From NCBI RefSeq assembly GCF_051020985.1, contig NC_135006.1:18059501-18123500 (forward strand): a DNA stretch of 64,000 bases, written 5' to 3'. Below the pieces are notes generated by a model that was not told where the DNA came from, ran no database searches, and saw only the letters and a list, made by a program, of their open reading frames with translations. Position 1 is the stretch's first letter. Each line of letters starts with the position of its first letter. The position numbers and the translations under genes are program-made. Source of the DNA: Nomia melanderi. Taxonomy: Eukaryota > Arthropoda > Insecta > Hymenoptera > Halictidae. Shown piece after piece: positions 13,001 through 25,000 of this stretch.

Positions 13001-16000
13001 ATCGACGATCAGGCTGAGAGTTTATAATTGGTTCGGGTCGCTGCGAATTCTTTCGGATTAGTGTCCTTTTACGCTTTGAATTTAAATAGCCGTTCCGCGT
13101 GCAGTTTTCTAATATCAAGCTGCTGCTATACTAGTATTCTGAAGATTATTTAAATTTAAAATGTATGCTTCGTTATATAATGACTGATACTTCTGAGAAA
13201 TGATTAACCAACTAAGATCCGAATAAACTCACGCTTGCATTACAAAGAAATTTTACAAAGACGATCCCTTCAACCGCGTCACGTTTGTTTCCAAGATGCC
13301 ATATACATTCTATCGATCAAACGATCAACAGCTCGTCAAATGAAACCCGAGAGCAATCGATCAACGAGCGCGTCGCAGCGTCCGGGACGTTCCTTTGTTT
13401 GGAATGAGTTGCTGCACTTGCCGGACACTCTGTATAGAAGCCAGACGATTATTATTCACGCGAGAAACCATTGAAAACTGGCACAGCTGAAAAATCCGCG
13501 TCGAAAGACCTTTGAACCCTTGGCCAGTGATTTACAGAGGCCGTAAACGTCCCGACAAGATGGCGGCTCGATGAGTTACTATCGGGGGTACGAGTTTTCC
13601 GACGAGCCACCTCTCGTTACGACAATGCGGTGCATTGTTTCTCGATCGTGAAAAGTTCGCGCCGCGTTCCCGTAGGATGGAGAGTGATATTTCGCGAGTG
13701 TTCCGATCGAGCACGACGGAGTCCGATTGCGCGCTCCGATCGGATTCGCCGTGGGAATTCTTGGACTACGAGCCGAGCAACGTGTGCATCGTCGAGACGC
13801 AATTCCGTGATTATATCGTCTACTACGTGGTGGACGACGAGTCCGCAAAAGTATTGGAGCAGTTTCAAGGTGGTTTCCAATCGAACCGAGGTATTTCTTT
13901 TTTTATTCACACGTCCCGCGACTGCGGTAAAGCCCCTCTACAAGTCCGTTCACCTGTTCGTAGTCTTCGAATATTCGATTCGCGGGCACGAACGAGATCG
14001 CACGGTTTTCAATGAGAAACTGTTCAATGATTACAGCCTGCCTGGTAGTTCATATGTTTATCGGTTACCAACTGTTAACCACTGTCTTTCGAATATTTTC
14101 AGTCGTCGGAAATTCAGATTTTCCGGTCTGTTCGTTCCACCGTTTCTTCAGAGTTTCATTAACGCGTTGACGTCAATGCTGTAGCCGTGCTGTGCTGAAT
14201 GTAGGTGCGAATGACGGCAATGGCCGTCCTATATTCTTGATATTAGAAGTACAAAAATATAACAATTTTATTCCGAAAGTATGTAGTAATAAAGTATATC
14301 AAGTAATTAACGAAAGAAAAAGAATTGCTTCTGTCCATTACCATTTCAAAGCGTCGATGTATCGACAAATTTGGGACACCCTGTGTACACCGCGCGCAGA
14401 AAAACACCGTCCGTTATTACGCTGGTGCCCGCGGATCCCGATTATACACGGTGGCGAGCGTATTTCTGCGACTCACGGCGTGACGCGACCGAACAAATCG
14501 AAAGCACATGCCGACTCGGAACGCAAATGCATTTAATTGTCGGCAATTTAGTATCCTCGATCGCGACACGTGCTCAGGAGTCGAAGGAGCCGCGCTCGCC
14601 GAGGGAATCGTCCACCGTCCCGTATTAATTGCAACTATGTAGCCGTATCGGGCGACACGATCAATTGTCCGCGCCGTCTGTATCGATTTTCTCGGATCAA
14701 TTCGTGCAACAGCCGAGGAGAACGCCGGAGTCGATCGGGATTCGCGCATCGAAGCGGAACGCGGTCGACGGGAACCTCGCGCCCGTGAAAATGGATGCCC
14801 AACTTTCCGCCATCTTCCTCCGCGACCAGCACAAGATGGCGGAGTGATGCAATGGTAATTCAATGGACGGTAGATATTAATTTCGTGGCAGTAGCAATTC
14901 GAGATAACTTCGATACAAGTGACGGTAATTAAAATTTAACAAGTCTCGTAGTCATTTAACAGATCGCTGATTCGATGAGCGTTGCTCCGCGAATTTGAAG
15001 TAATTTAGTGTACCATTGATTATAAGAATCGTAATTTCACTTTTTTAATGTCGAATTAGACTTCACTTTACTTTGATTATCTGTTCATAATCATACGCAA
15101 TTATTCCAACTATAATTCCCCGTCCAACGAGGAAATCGGTAACGTGCCCGAATAATCGTTCAGAGTAACCGATGGAATCCGGTGGATCACGAGTAAAAGG
15201 GTTGAACGTCCATTCTTGTTTGCCTTCGATTAATACTCGAGGCCGCTAATGGAGTTAACACGTTTAACGTTATTAACGAATGACTCGCCGCTCGGAAAGC
15301 TCGCGAGCGGTCGGGATAACCGGCGTCCATTCAGATTCCGCGAAAGCCCGGTCGACGCGTGCATTATTAACACGTTGCCTTCCGTCCGAACTGAAAATAA
15401 GTTATCCCAACATCGAGCCGACTTTCTCCGCGGCGGCTGAAAGGTTAGTATGATTCATGGATGCGGTGCTTGCCATTTTCATTAGGTAAACTGAGACCTT
15501 GAAGAATGCAGTTTGCGCGAACTGCGGCGGTCGGTCTGTCGGTCGGTAGAAAACCTGGTCGAGGAAAGAATATCCTTTCCAGAGAGACACTCGGAACGAG
15601 GAAGAGCACCGGAGAAAAATCGAATTTCTCTTTCGTTTCTGAGAATAAACGCAATTAAATTCCTCCGTTTATTAGGTCATCCGATTCTAGGTTTACGGAA
15701 CGCGTGAATCTCAAGCATATTGAATTTGATTAACATTATTCGGTGAATACTAATTGCCTATTTTTAAACCTCCAATTCCAAAGATCGTAATGAAACGTAC
15801 CTAACGACGCAGTACGGTGATTATTTCAAATTCATAGCGGATAATCGATGATAGGAAACGAGGTAATTACTGATCGCAGTCTTTAGAGAATGAAATATAG
15901 TCGTCGAAGGATTGGAACGAACAGAATAAAGGATCCTACTGGAATTACAGTAATTATGTTACTCTTGTATTAATAACGTGAATAATTACATAAATGTAAA

Positions 16001-19000
16001 CCTCCGGTCAACCTCGATTTTCATCGATTATTGCTCGTTAATTGTTATTCGCCAGTTTAATCGACAGCAGAGCTACTGGATGGGACAACATTATTTCTCT
16101 ATTGAAGTTGCAACGCTGCTTATTACTTTGTACTTTAATTTCTTTCATTATATTACACTTTGATGTACTTCAATCTTTATTTCTCAAATTATAAAGTCAC
16201 TGGCAAATGACGGATAGTTCTACTGTTAACGAATCTTGTTAATTTAAGTTATTTTAATTCGAATAAAATTCATGAATTTGGTAATTACGTTGATTGCAGA
16301 TTCGGACAGCGAAAGCAAAGATGGCTCGACCACCCAGGAGAAGAAGCACGGCCGCGTTTCGCAGCCTATCAGCACCATCGCCTACACGGTGAGTAACGAT
16401 TCCGATGCGACCCACCTATCACAATAAAGGCACACCCTCGAGCTTTCGCGGTCGCCTAACATGGCGACACTCGTGCTTGCACCGTGTCAAACGGTGATCA
16501 ATAGTTGCGAAGACGATTGGGTGTCAAGGATTATTATTAGTAATCTCTCTACCAACACGCGAACGAACATTCCATTAGAAATTCATTCGTTACGTTGCAA
16601 CACTGTCGGCTAATACCTTTCATTCGAATTCTAATTTGAATGTTCGAATTTCACATTTCAAACCTGAATTTCTGCATTGTCAAGCTCCAACTCTGAACAT
16701 TCGATTTGAATGCTCGAAAGTTCGAAGATTGACACATTTGTACGATCGATAGTCTGCAAATTTGCCATTTGAAATTCTCAACTGACGAACTATATTTTAA
16801 ATTTCCGATTTCCCACTTTCATCGTTACTTTTACCTAACGCAAACCATGGCGACCAAGGATGCATGAATTCCTAACATTAAGTGTTCCACTTTTTCTACC
16901 GAAGAGAAACAAAGCAGTCGTCACGGTCGCATTAATCGTTCCAAAACGCGAGAGGATAATTAATGATCGACCGGTATCATTTTATACCGCTTAATGAGAA
17001 CGGCGCGGGATCGAGTATCTCTGTGACAATGATGAATCATCCGCGATAAGTCTCCCACTGTCGCGAGCCTGCAGCGGCCGTGCGTTGCGCTGGCTGTTCG
17101 AACGAGACGCACGCCGGTTTCGTTGGACGAACTCATTTTTCTAGCCGGTTTTCGGTGTCGTTCGCGCGATAAATCTTCCCTGGAGGGAGTTTCATAGCTC
17201 TCGCTCAAATAGAGCATCGCGTTCCATCTCGGCGTTACGGTAGATCGTTCAAAGATCGATGGACAAATGTTCCTGTCGCATTCTTTCAACTTTGTTTGTG
17301 TCTGACGATATTCTACACACCTCGTTGTTCGTTATCTTTGTATTTTTGCTACTAATTAACGTTGCAATGAGATTTCAGTTGCCAGACTCGTTTTAAGAAA
17401 CAAATTAAAAAACGCAGAAATTCGAATCTCTCGAGAACCTCGACATTCGTAAAACGCCACGGACCGAAACTTTCACTCGCGAGGAAAATTCAACGTTTAC
17501 TCGCGACCCGGACGAGCGCGTTCGCCGTGAAATTATTTTCGACCGCGGCCTCGGGAAATTACTGGAAATTCGTCGCGTGCCAAACTCTCGTTAGGCGACT
17601 CGTTTAACGCTGAAACTTCTGAACTGCTTCCCGGAAGACGCGGACACTTGCTATGCAACAGAAATTCCGTAAAGGGTTGGGGCAGCGTCGCTCGGATTCT
17701 GGAGCACCGACTGCTGGTAAACATGGCGTCTCTGGCGCGCAATGGATCGATCACGGAAATCGAACGATATTTCCTGTTGTGCTGCGGTCAACTGACACCG
17801 AAATCGTCGCCGCAACACACCAGAGAATTTGCCAATTTACTTGGGTCCAATAAATGAGAAATAAGAACGTTCGGGATGTAAATGCTTCGAGTGAACAATA
17901 TATTATAATTTTGAATTGATTGACACTAACACTACCAGACGAGTCAAACTGACCTATGCCTGATGTCTTCCTCTTGCAATTATTAGAAAGGTAACAAATG
18001 TTTCTGTGAGAAATTATTAAAGAAATTCATTTAGCACTACGCAAATTGAATTGTAAATCAATGAAAGTCTGAACAGATGTACTCTTGGAGTTTCTATAGC
18101 GAAATTTTAAGAAGTCAATTTAATTTCTCGGTAGTCTTAATGTTAATTGGCGAAGGAAACGAGTGGACATCGAGAAGTCTGGACGAAGTACCCATGATTC
18201 CGATTTTCCAAATTGGACACTCGTAGAAAATTCAAGGAAAGAATACACGGTGAACATTGGATAACTGGAACACGAACCGAAGGAAAAAAACGCGCGTTTC
18301 GCTGTATTCGAGGTCCGTCTAACGACGACACGTGAGTCGAGCCACCCCGTGCGCAAAGAGTTTCGCAAACCGTCCGTCTGGCTGGGTCCGTTGCATGAGA
18401 TGCGGCGAAGTTGTTCGGAACGGTTGCGCAACGACACGCTTCTTGTACTTTCTTGAGCGGCTGGCCGCGCGCGCGGTTCACGCTCACTTTCTCGCCTCGC
18501 AGACCCGTCACGACATTTCGCTGATTTCAAAGATGTTTTGAAAGACTTTGTACGAGTGTCTGGCGCAGGGAGAGGTGAAGGGAGAACGGCTGCAGACGGA
18601 TAATAGAGAGAAGGGTACGTTTACAGTGGATAGAGGAGAGTATAGGGGGCTAAGGGGAAATGAGAGAGAAAGGGGAAGGTGAAAAAAAGGCAGTTGTGCA
18701 CATTATAGTCTAATATAATATAATTTCACACTGGACTGATATTGATGTTACATTTGTGATATGCAGACCGCGTCGAATTAATTAACCCTTCGGATTTTTC
18801 GAAATATTCCAAATCTTCAGCAGAGAAAGTTCGATTACACGTGAAACCGTATACAGTAAATAGAGAGCTATCCATCGATCTTCTGTTACGCGAGTTACAT
18901 TGTACGTTGCGAACTCTACCTCGGATACGAAAGTCTCCGAAATGTCCTAAAAGCGTTAACCCTTTGCACTCGAGAGGTGACTCAGTCACCACTTGATTTG

Positions 19001-22000
19001 ACACAGTGAAACTATAGAATGTGATATTTAATGTAATGCCTCGATACGTGGAATATTCGAATAAAATAGCTTGTGACTTCCCTACAAGTTAGTTTCAAAG
19101 GATGTCGTCTTTGTTTTGTCAAGAAATGTTAAATATTTCTAGCGAGGAACAACGTAATCCAACGTTTACAATCGATTGAAATATCAAAAAACGAATCACA
19201 AGATTCCAAAATCCACGTAAAAGGTGAAAAACAAAAGGAAAACGTAAGTGACAGCAGTCCGTTTACGGTGATCCGCGATAAACGTCGGCGTTTCCATCGA
19301 AGACGGGCGCGAGCGAGCGAGATAACAGGGGAAACCGAGGCGGCTAAGAGGAACAGTTAGACGAGGGATGTTAATCGATCGACAGGGTGCGAGCGGCCGA
19401 AACGGACGCCCCAAAGCCTACAGGCTTTAATCGAGGAGCCGGGGCAACACTGATTACAGCGCGACACTTGGATTATAGGGCAATCACGGTCATTCCGGTA
19501 CCGTTGCACGGGGATAATGGGAAGACCCGCTGGAATCGCCGACTCGGGGACACGCCATTAGGCCGGGCGCGTCCTTCCGTGGCCCCGGGACTTCCCGCGA
19601 TAGTGCGGAACCGTTACCGCGCCGGGCCGGCCGATAATCTTACAAAGAGAACCGGAGGGGAATCCTTTTTAACCCTTTGCACTCGCAAGCAGAAGTACTA
19701 GAAATATTTTAAATATTTCGTGAAACTAACTCGAGGGGAAATTATACGTACATTGAAGAACAAAGCTATTTTATTCGAATATTTCACGTATCGAGGCATT
19801 ATACAAAATTCAATATTAAACAGACTTTATAGTTCTATTGCGTCAGATGTTGGAAATTAAGTGATAGTTGGTAATTGTAATTGAGCTTGGAATTTGGATG
19901 ATAGTTGATATTAGCGATTCAAGTTTAGATAGTAATTAATATTACTCGTTGAAGTTGAGATTTATATGATAATAATAGTGATTGAACTTCGATCTTGAAT
20001 AACAGTCAATCATATGCGATAATTAAACGTCTCCAATTTCCAATCCTTTCTCCATCGAAGCTCTTCAGCACTGGATCTCGACGTAATTTCAGACGAAAAA
20101 TAAATCAACTCAGCGGTTAGGAATATCTCACACGAGTATCGCCGATTGAGGAACGTGCAACCTTAATTCTCCGTTAATCGCCGCGAGTCCAAGCGAGTAG
20201 CGGATTACGTCGAGGATCTCGATAAGAATTTCTCTAGCGGATGATCGTCTCGGCGAGACGCTTTCCAGAGGGACGATCTCCAGATATTTTCGCTCTGTCG
20301 AATTAATTGACGCTTTCTTTTCCACGCCGCCAATTAACGGCCGTCGATTCATCGCCGACTTCGTTTCGAACTCAGCCGAACGGTGGTTCGGAAAGCCTCC
20401 GAGGAATGCCGGGTACGAAATCGCCTTTCAGGAACCAGGCTTTGACGACGAACCGACGTCGAAACGGTGTCGCGAGTTCTCCTATCTTCTAAATTCGAGC
20501 AACTTAACGAGCAGCTATCTCAAAAGCCAACGGCGCGACGGCTCCGTTGAAAATCGAAGACGCGGAATCTCACTTTTCGCTTGGAAATCGAATCCTTAAA
20601 TTAACGTTCACTTGAAACTTAATTACTCAAGCGCTTACCGCTCGCCGTATTCGATCGACACTTCTGCTTTCTGTAACCGTGATTAATCAGTTACGATGAC
20701 TGATACAGGATCTAAGTACTGTAGTTTTATAATTGCTAGAATAATTCCAAGAGTGAAATATCCGAAACGAGGAAAGTCTATTGCCACGGTTTTCATAAAG
20801 ATTACGTACCAATTGCATCAAACACTCAATGTTTCCCGTGTTAACCCCTTGCCGTGCAATGAGACTCACGATGAAGATTTCTAAACCAATTTAACAAGAA
20901 TCAATGTCGTTACCCACGAATCAAAGCAAACAACTATTTCACTTTATCAATGTATTATCTTCAAATGAAATTTCCACCAAGTAGAATGGAAAATTTTCTT
21001 GTATTTCCTACAAATTGTCGATAGTAAAATACTACACAAGCTAGTAACGAAAGTAAATACGTCAAGGGGTTAATTGAAAAAGTGGGTTCTCCATCCTCCA
21101 GGAATTGGTCCACGGACTAATTCACGCCTAATAACGGCCCTATGCCGGATTACCAGGGTCGTTAATAAAAGTTAACGCTAATCGAAGCCGGTCGCAAATC
21201 GCGGATTAATGATCGAGTGTAATCTGGCCGAGTTGCTGGTATCGCGTTAATATCCGGGATATCGCGTTTATGTAGTGCCGAGTAGTGTTGTGCATCATCC
21301 CGGTAAGACTTCCTTTGAACAACAATAACGAGTAAACAGTTCATCGTTATTCGGTTGCTGGTTATTCAAGTCGACGCGTCGAACTCCATCACATTGAAAA
21401 GTAAACATCTAGTCTCGAGGTTTGGCCTGTGACCTTTCCAGGCTTAATTATTCAGCATCCGAACAATTGATCAGAATCAGAGTCGATTCGTTCGTCGTTC
21501 TTCAGTCGTTGCTTTGAGTAACTTCTCTCCGATAGCGGCGTCGCGCACGAGTTACTTTATCAGGTGCATCTCGTGGCGGAATCGCTGGATATCGCCATAT
21601 TCGAATCTCTCGTCTTCGATCCCCGTAACAGAGAATCGCCCGAATAGGCGAGAAACGCGAAAAGAAAGCAGCCAGGAGCGATCCCGGCGCATTCGCCGTG
21701 GCGAACGAGCGTGAAATACACTTTTACGCTCGATTAATCGCGAACCCTCTTCGACGGAACCTTTCTACGAATTCAAATCTCCCGCCGAGCTGATCCTTGC
21801 GCGGGAAATTCGAATGTTTGCTTTCGTTGAGAAATGATTCGACGTTTTCGGATGTTAACGCTGTTTTTACCGGGAGTCAATTAACACTAGGATTACGGAA
21901 CGCGTCAATTTGACGCACTCTGAATTTTATTACACATTATTTGTTAAATGTTTACGTCGATTTTTATTCATGCAATTTGACGAATACGTATCCTAATTGT

Positions 22001-25000
22001 CTATTTTTAAAACTAATTTCCAGGGTCTAAATGAACAAATATCAATTGTTCTAGGAACAATAGAATAAACTGTACAAAGGTGTCTGTAAACCTAGTGTTA
22101 AAACTTTGTATTTGGACGGAGACACGTGTGAAAATAATTTTGTCTTCGATGATTGTCAATAGGACAATATTATTATAAGATAGTCGAAAGGACGATGTAA
22201 GCTACATTCGTTTCTAACGTGTCTCGTGTATGAATGATTTAAGGTTAACATCGTGGAGTAGTTGTTGAGCGTAGATTTCCCTTTAATTGGTTACGAAAGA
22301 GAAGTTTGATGGATTTTGATGGATTCGGATGAAATCGAATCGCGATACGGCCAGTGAAAGCGGAGCAACGATCCAGCGACAATAGTGGATTCAGTGAAAG
22401 CTGTGGACTCGCCCTTTCGCTCGGTCGGTCTTTCGTTGAAAACGAACCGACGCTCATTAACCAGTTGGCCTTAATGTTGAGTGTTTCGTTTCAATTGAAA
22501 TTCAGTATTGCTGTATTATCTCTCGTACGATTATACTATAATATTATTAGAATAATACAAACACTACTACATTATACTTGTATCGGCGATCATTAATCAT
22601 TAGATATCCATCTAAACGTCCGCCGATCATTTGATATCTAATCTCCAGAATATTCGATCGTATAAATCAATCGCATCTGTTCGTTCCACGATTACCGAAG
22701 AAATTCAGATACTCTCCGAAGCAATTATCGAATCGGTTGATCGACCAATGGCCGGTCTACAGTGCAGACTTCAAACGGCTGACTTTCTTGAGAATAAAAC
22801 CAGCGTGATGTTTTCGTTAATGGAAACGGTTTTTGCGGGTGAACGGTAACTCCAGTCAGGCAACTGTATAACTAACGGCCAGGAGAAAGGAGAGAATATC
22901 ATTCAACCGTCGATTTTAATGAAACTTCCGATGAAATTCAGTGCAGATAATTTATGCGACTACACACGTTTTATTACATCGTTACGAATTCATATATATT
23001 CCCAGATAACACCGTTCTAACTGATTAGCATACTGCCCAAACTCCAGGCAATCAATGTTAACCCTTCGAGTTCGATAGTAATCGAAGATGCTGACAGTAA
23101 AGATGGTAGTCAGCAATAGCGGATCATTAATTGCGGTTAATACTTGATAATAATTGACAACGATTAATAATAAGTAATAATCCATAAGAATTGACGACAA
23201 TTTAAAGAAACATCCTCAGTTTCAGAAAAGATTCTCGACCATCCTCGCGACTCTGTCTCTTAAAAGTCGAGGTTTCGGGGAATGTTCGATAAGAATCGAA
23301 AGAGAGTTCAAACGGGAGCAGCGCGGACGAATAAAGAGCGATCGAGTGAAAGGGGAGGGGTCAGGGTGTCGCGGAATAATTAATGAATCCCATCGAGACA
23401 CGAATCGCGTTTTAAGCGTCATAAAATCTATTTGCCGGTCGGCGCGCCCGGGAAATGAAGCGTTTTCTCGCGGAAAAGTATATACCTTAAACGTACCCTA
23501 TTATCCGACTCCGCGGTGATTAATGGCCTTACGTTAATTACGTATCGTGCGGTTTTCGACGGACACCGCGGCGGATCGTCGCCGCAGCTCACCGAGGTCG
23601 ACGGGATTAATTCGTACGCGTCGAGCGCAGCTTTCTTCGAGAGACACGAGTAAATAACAATTCTGGAGTTCGGAAAATTGAAATACTCGAATGTATTGCG
23701 TCAAATCCATAACGAAAGTTTCAATGAAAACACAAACTCCGTGTTCCAATCTTCTTTTGTATACAATTTTTGTCTGTGAAATCTTGCAGCTTGAAAATCT
23801 TAACTCTTTCACGTCCGGTGACACTATAAATTATTATTATTATTATTTGCAGTGACCTCAACGTGGTGCTATTGGAAATTACACGTATCATTTAATAAAA
23901 AGCAGCTAAGTTTATCATGTTGTAACGAATTTAATATTTTATATTTGTACATTTTAACGAACAACTTTGCAAAAAGTTCCGGCGACAAAGAAGAAAATTT
24001 TTGTGAAAGTGTTAAGAATTAGACGAATCGTATGCAACGCATCGGTGACCTCGAATTTTCGTTACACGAGCAGTCGAATTTCGGGTTCCGTCGACAGGCG
24101 GTCGTTGTAACGGCCCGCGGAACGGTATAACGTATTATATGTAGGTAGCCGGCAGTTCCTGAAATACTGCACCACAATGTCCGCGTAACGGTCCGCTGCA
24201 GCGGCTCAGCGGTATCGGCTTGCAACATTTCTGCGACGTTACACGGTGCCAACGTTCCCCGTAACGTCATCGGCGACGATTAACCCGCGGACGGCGAACG
24301 TGGGCCAGCTTCTGACCCAGTTGCGTGCACTTCACCCGATTGCGTGTGCGTAACGCACGCGCTCGAAGCTGCGGACCGAATCGTGCACGGGAATTTCTGC
24401 TTAACGCTTTATGCGATCGAGCCACTGGTTAAGAAAGTGTAGGAAACTTTAAATTATTGCATTCAAATTCATAATGGAAGTGTCAATTGGAAGTAACAAT
24501 TCAAGAAAAATGCAAATTCCAACACTGCTTCTTCGAGTAAAGTTCATCTTCCAAAGATCAGCTGTACTATCGAACAATGAATTGCTTTCATATTTTTAGC
24601 TGACAACTGCTATTGTCATCGAACAATCGATAGTAATTAGAAATTTATTGAAGCTGAGTGTAACGTGCAGCGACAGTTTAAGGTCACAGACTTCAAGTCC
24701 AAGATGTACGTAAAAATGTTTACGAAATATGTAGATTTCCAGCGCGGAAAGCGAAACGAAAATTCCAAGTAGAAGTAGAATTCCGTAAGCGCCTGAAATA
24801 TTTCCGTCGTCCAGCGAATTCCCGTCTCGCCGGCCGAACGACGCCTCTGTTCCCGGTGTAATCGTAAGTGTTCCACGGGCGACGGTGTCCCGGCCATTAG
24901 ACTATTTGCATAATCCCGCAGAAATGGTGTGCAAGGGGATATCGAGTAACGGAAAATTGAATTCCTTGAAGGAGAGCCTTGAGACCGGTCCATTCGCTGG

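Larger units (their letters stand above)
4623..13676 (+). other. mtd intron 2, first part (9 kb, up to the alternative first exon)
   Basis: No exon of the long isoform is visible. It holds a complete Tc1-like miniature element (4727-5331), TTAA-flanked miniature elements (7813-7980, 11951-12167) and a minisatellite with an open frame (9394-10110). A GC-rich stretch at about 9061-9340 contains a TCAGTC initiator-like site near 9077 and could be an uncharacterised promoter or untranslated exon. A TATAAATA box lies near 11199, and a GC-rich stretch at 12240-12830 has no recognisable product. A YY1-type core promoter motif lies at 13557-13567. Confidence 0.6.

Noticed and set aside
18120..18530. 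136-codon minus-strand frame
   Set aside because: Its C-terminal end overlaps the family D miniature element and the rest has no recognisable motif.
22631..22849. 72-codon plus-strand frame ending at a GTAACT donor-like site
   Set aside because: Its phase does not match mtd exon 4, and there is no promoter or homology support.
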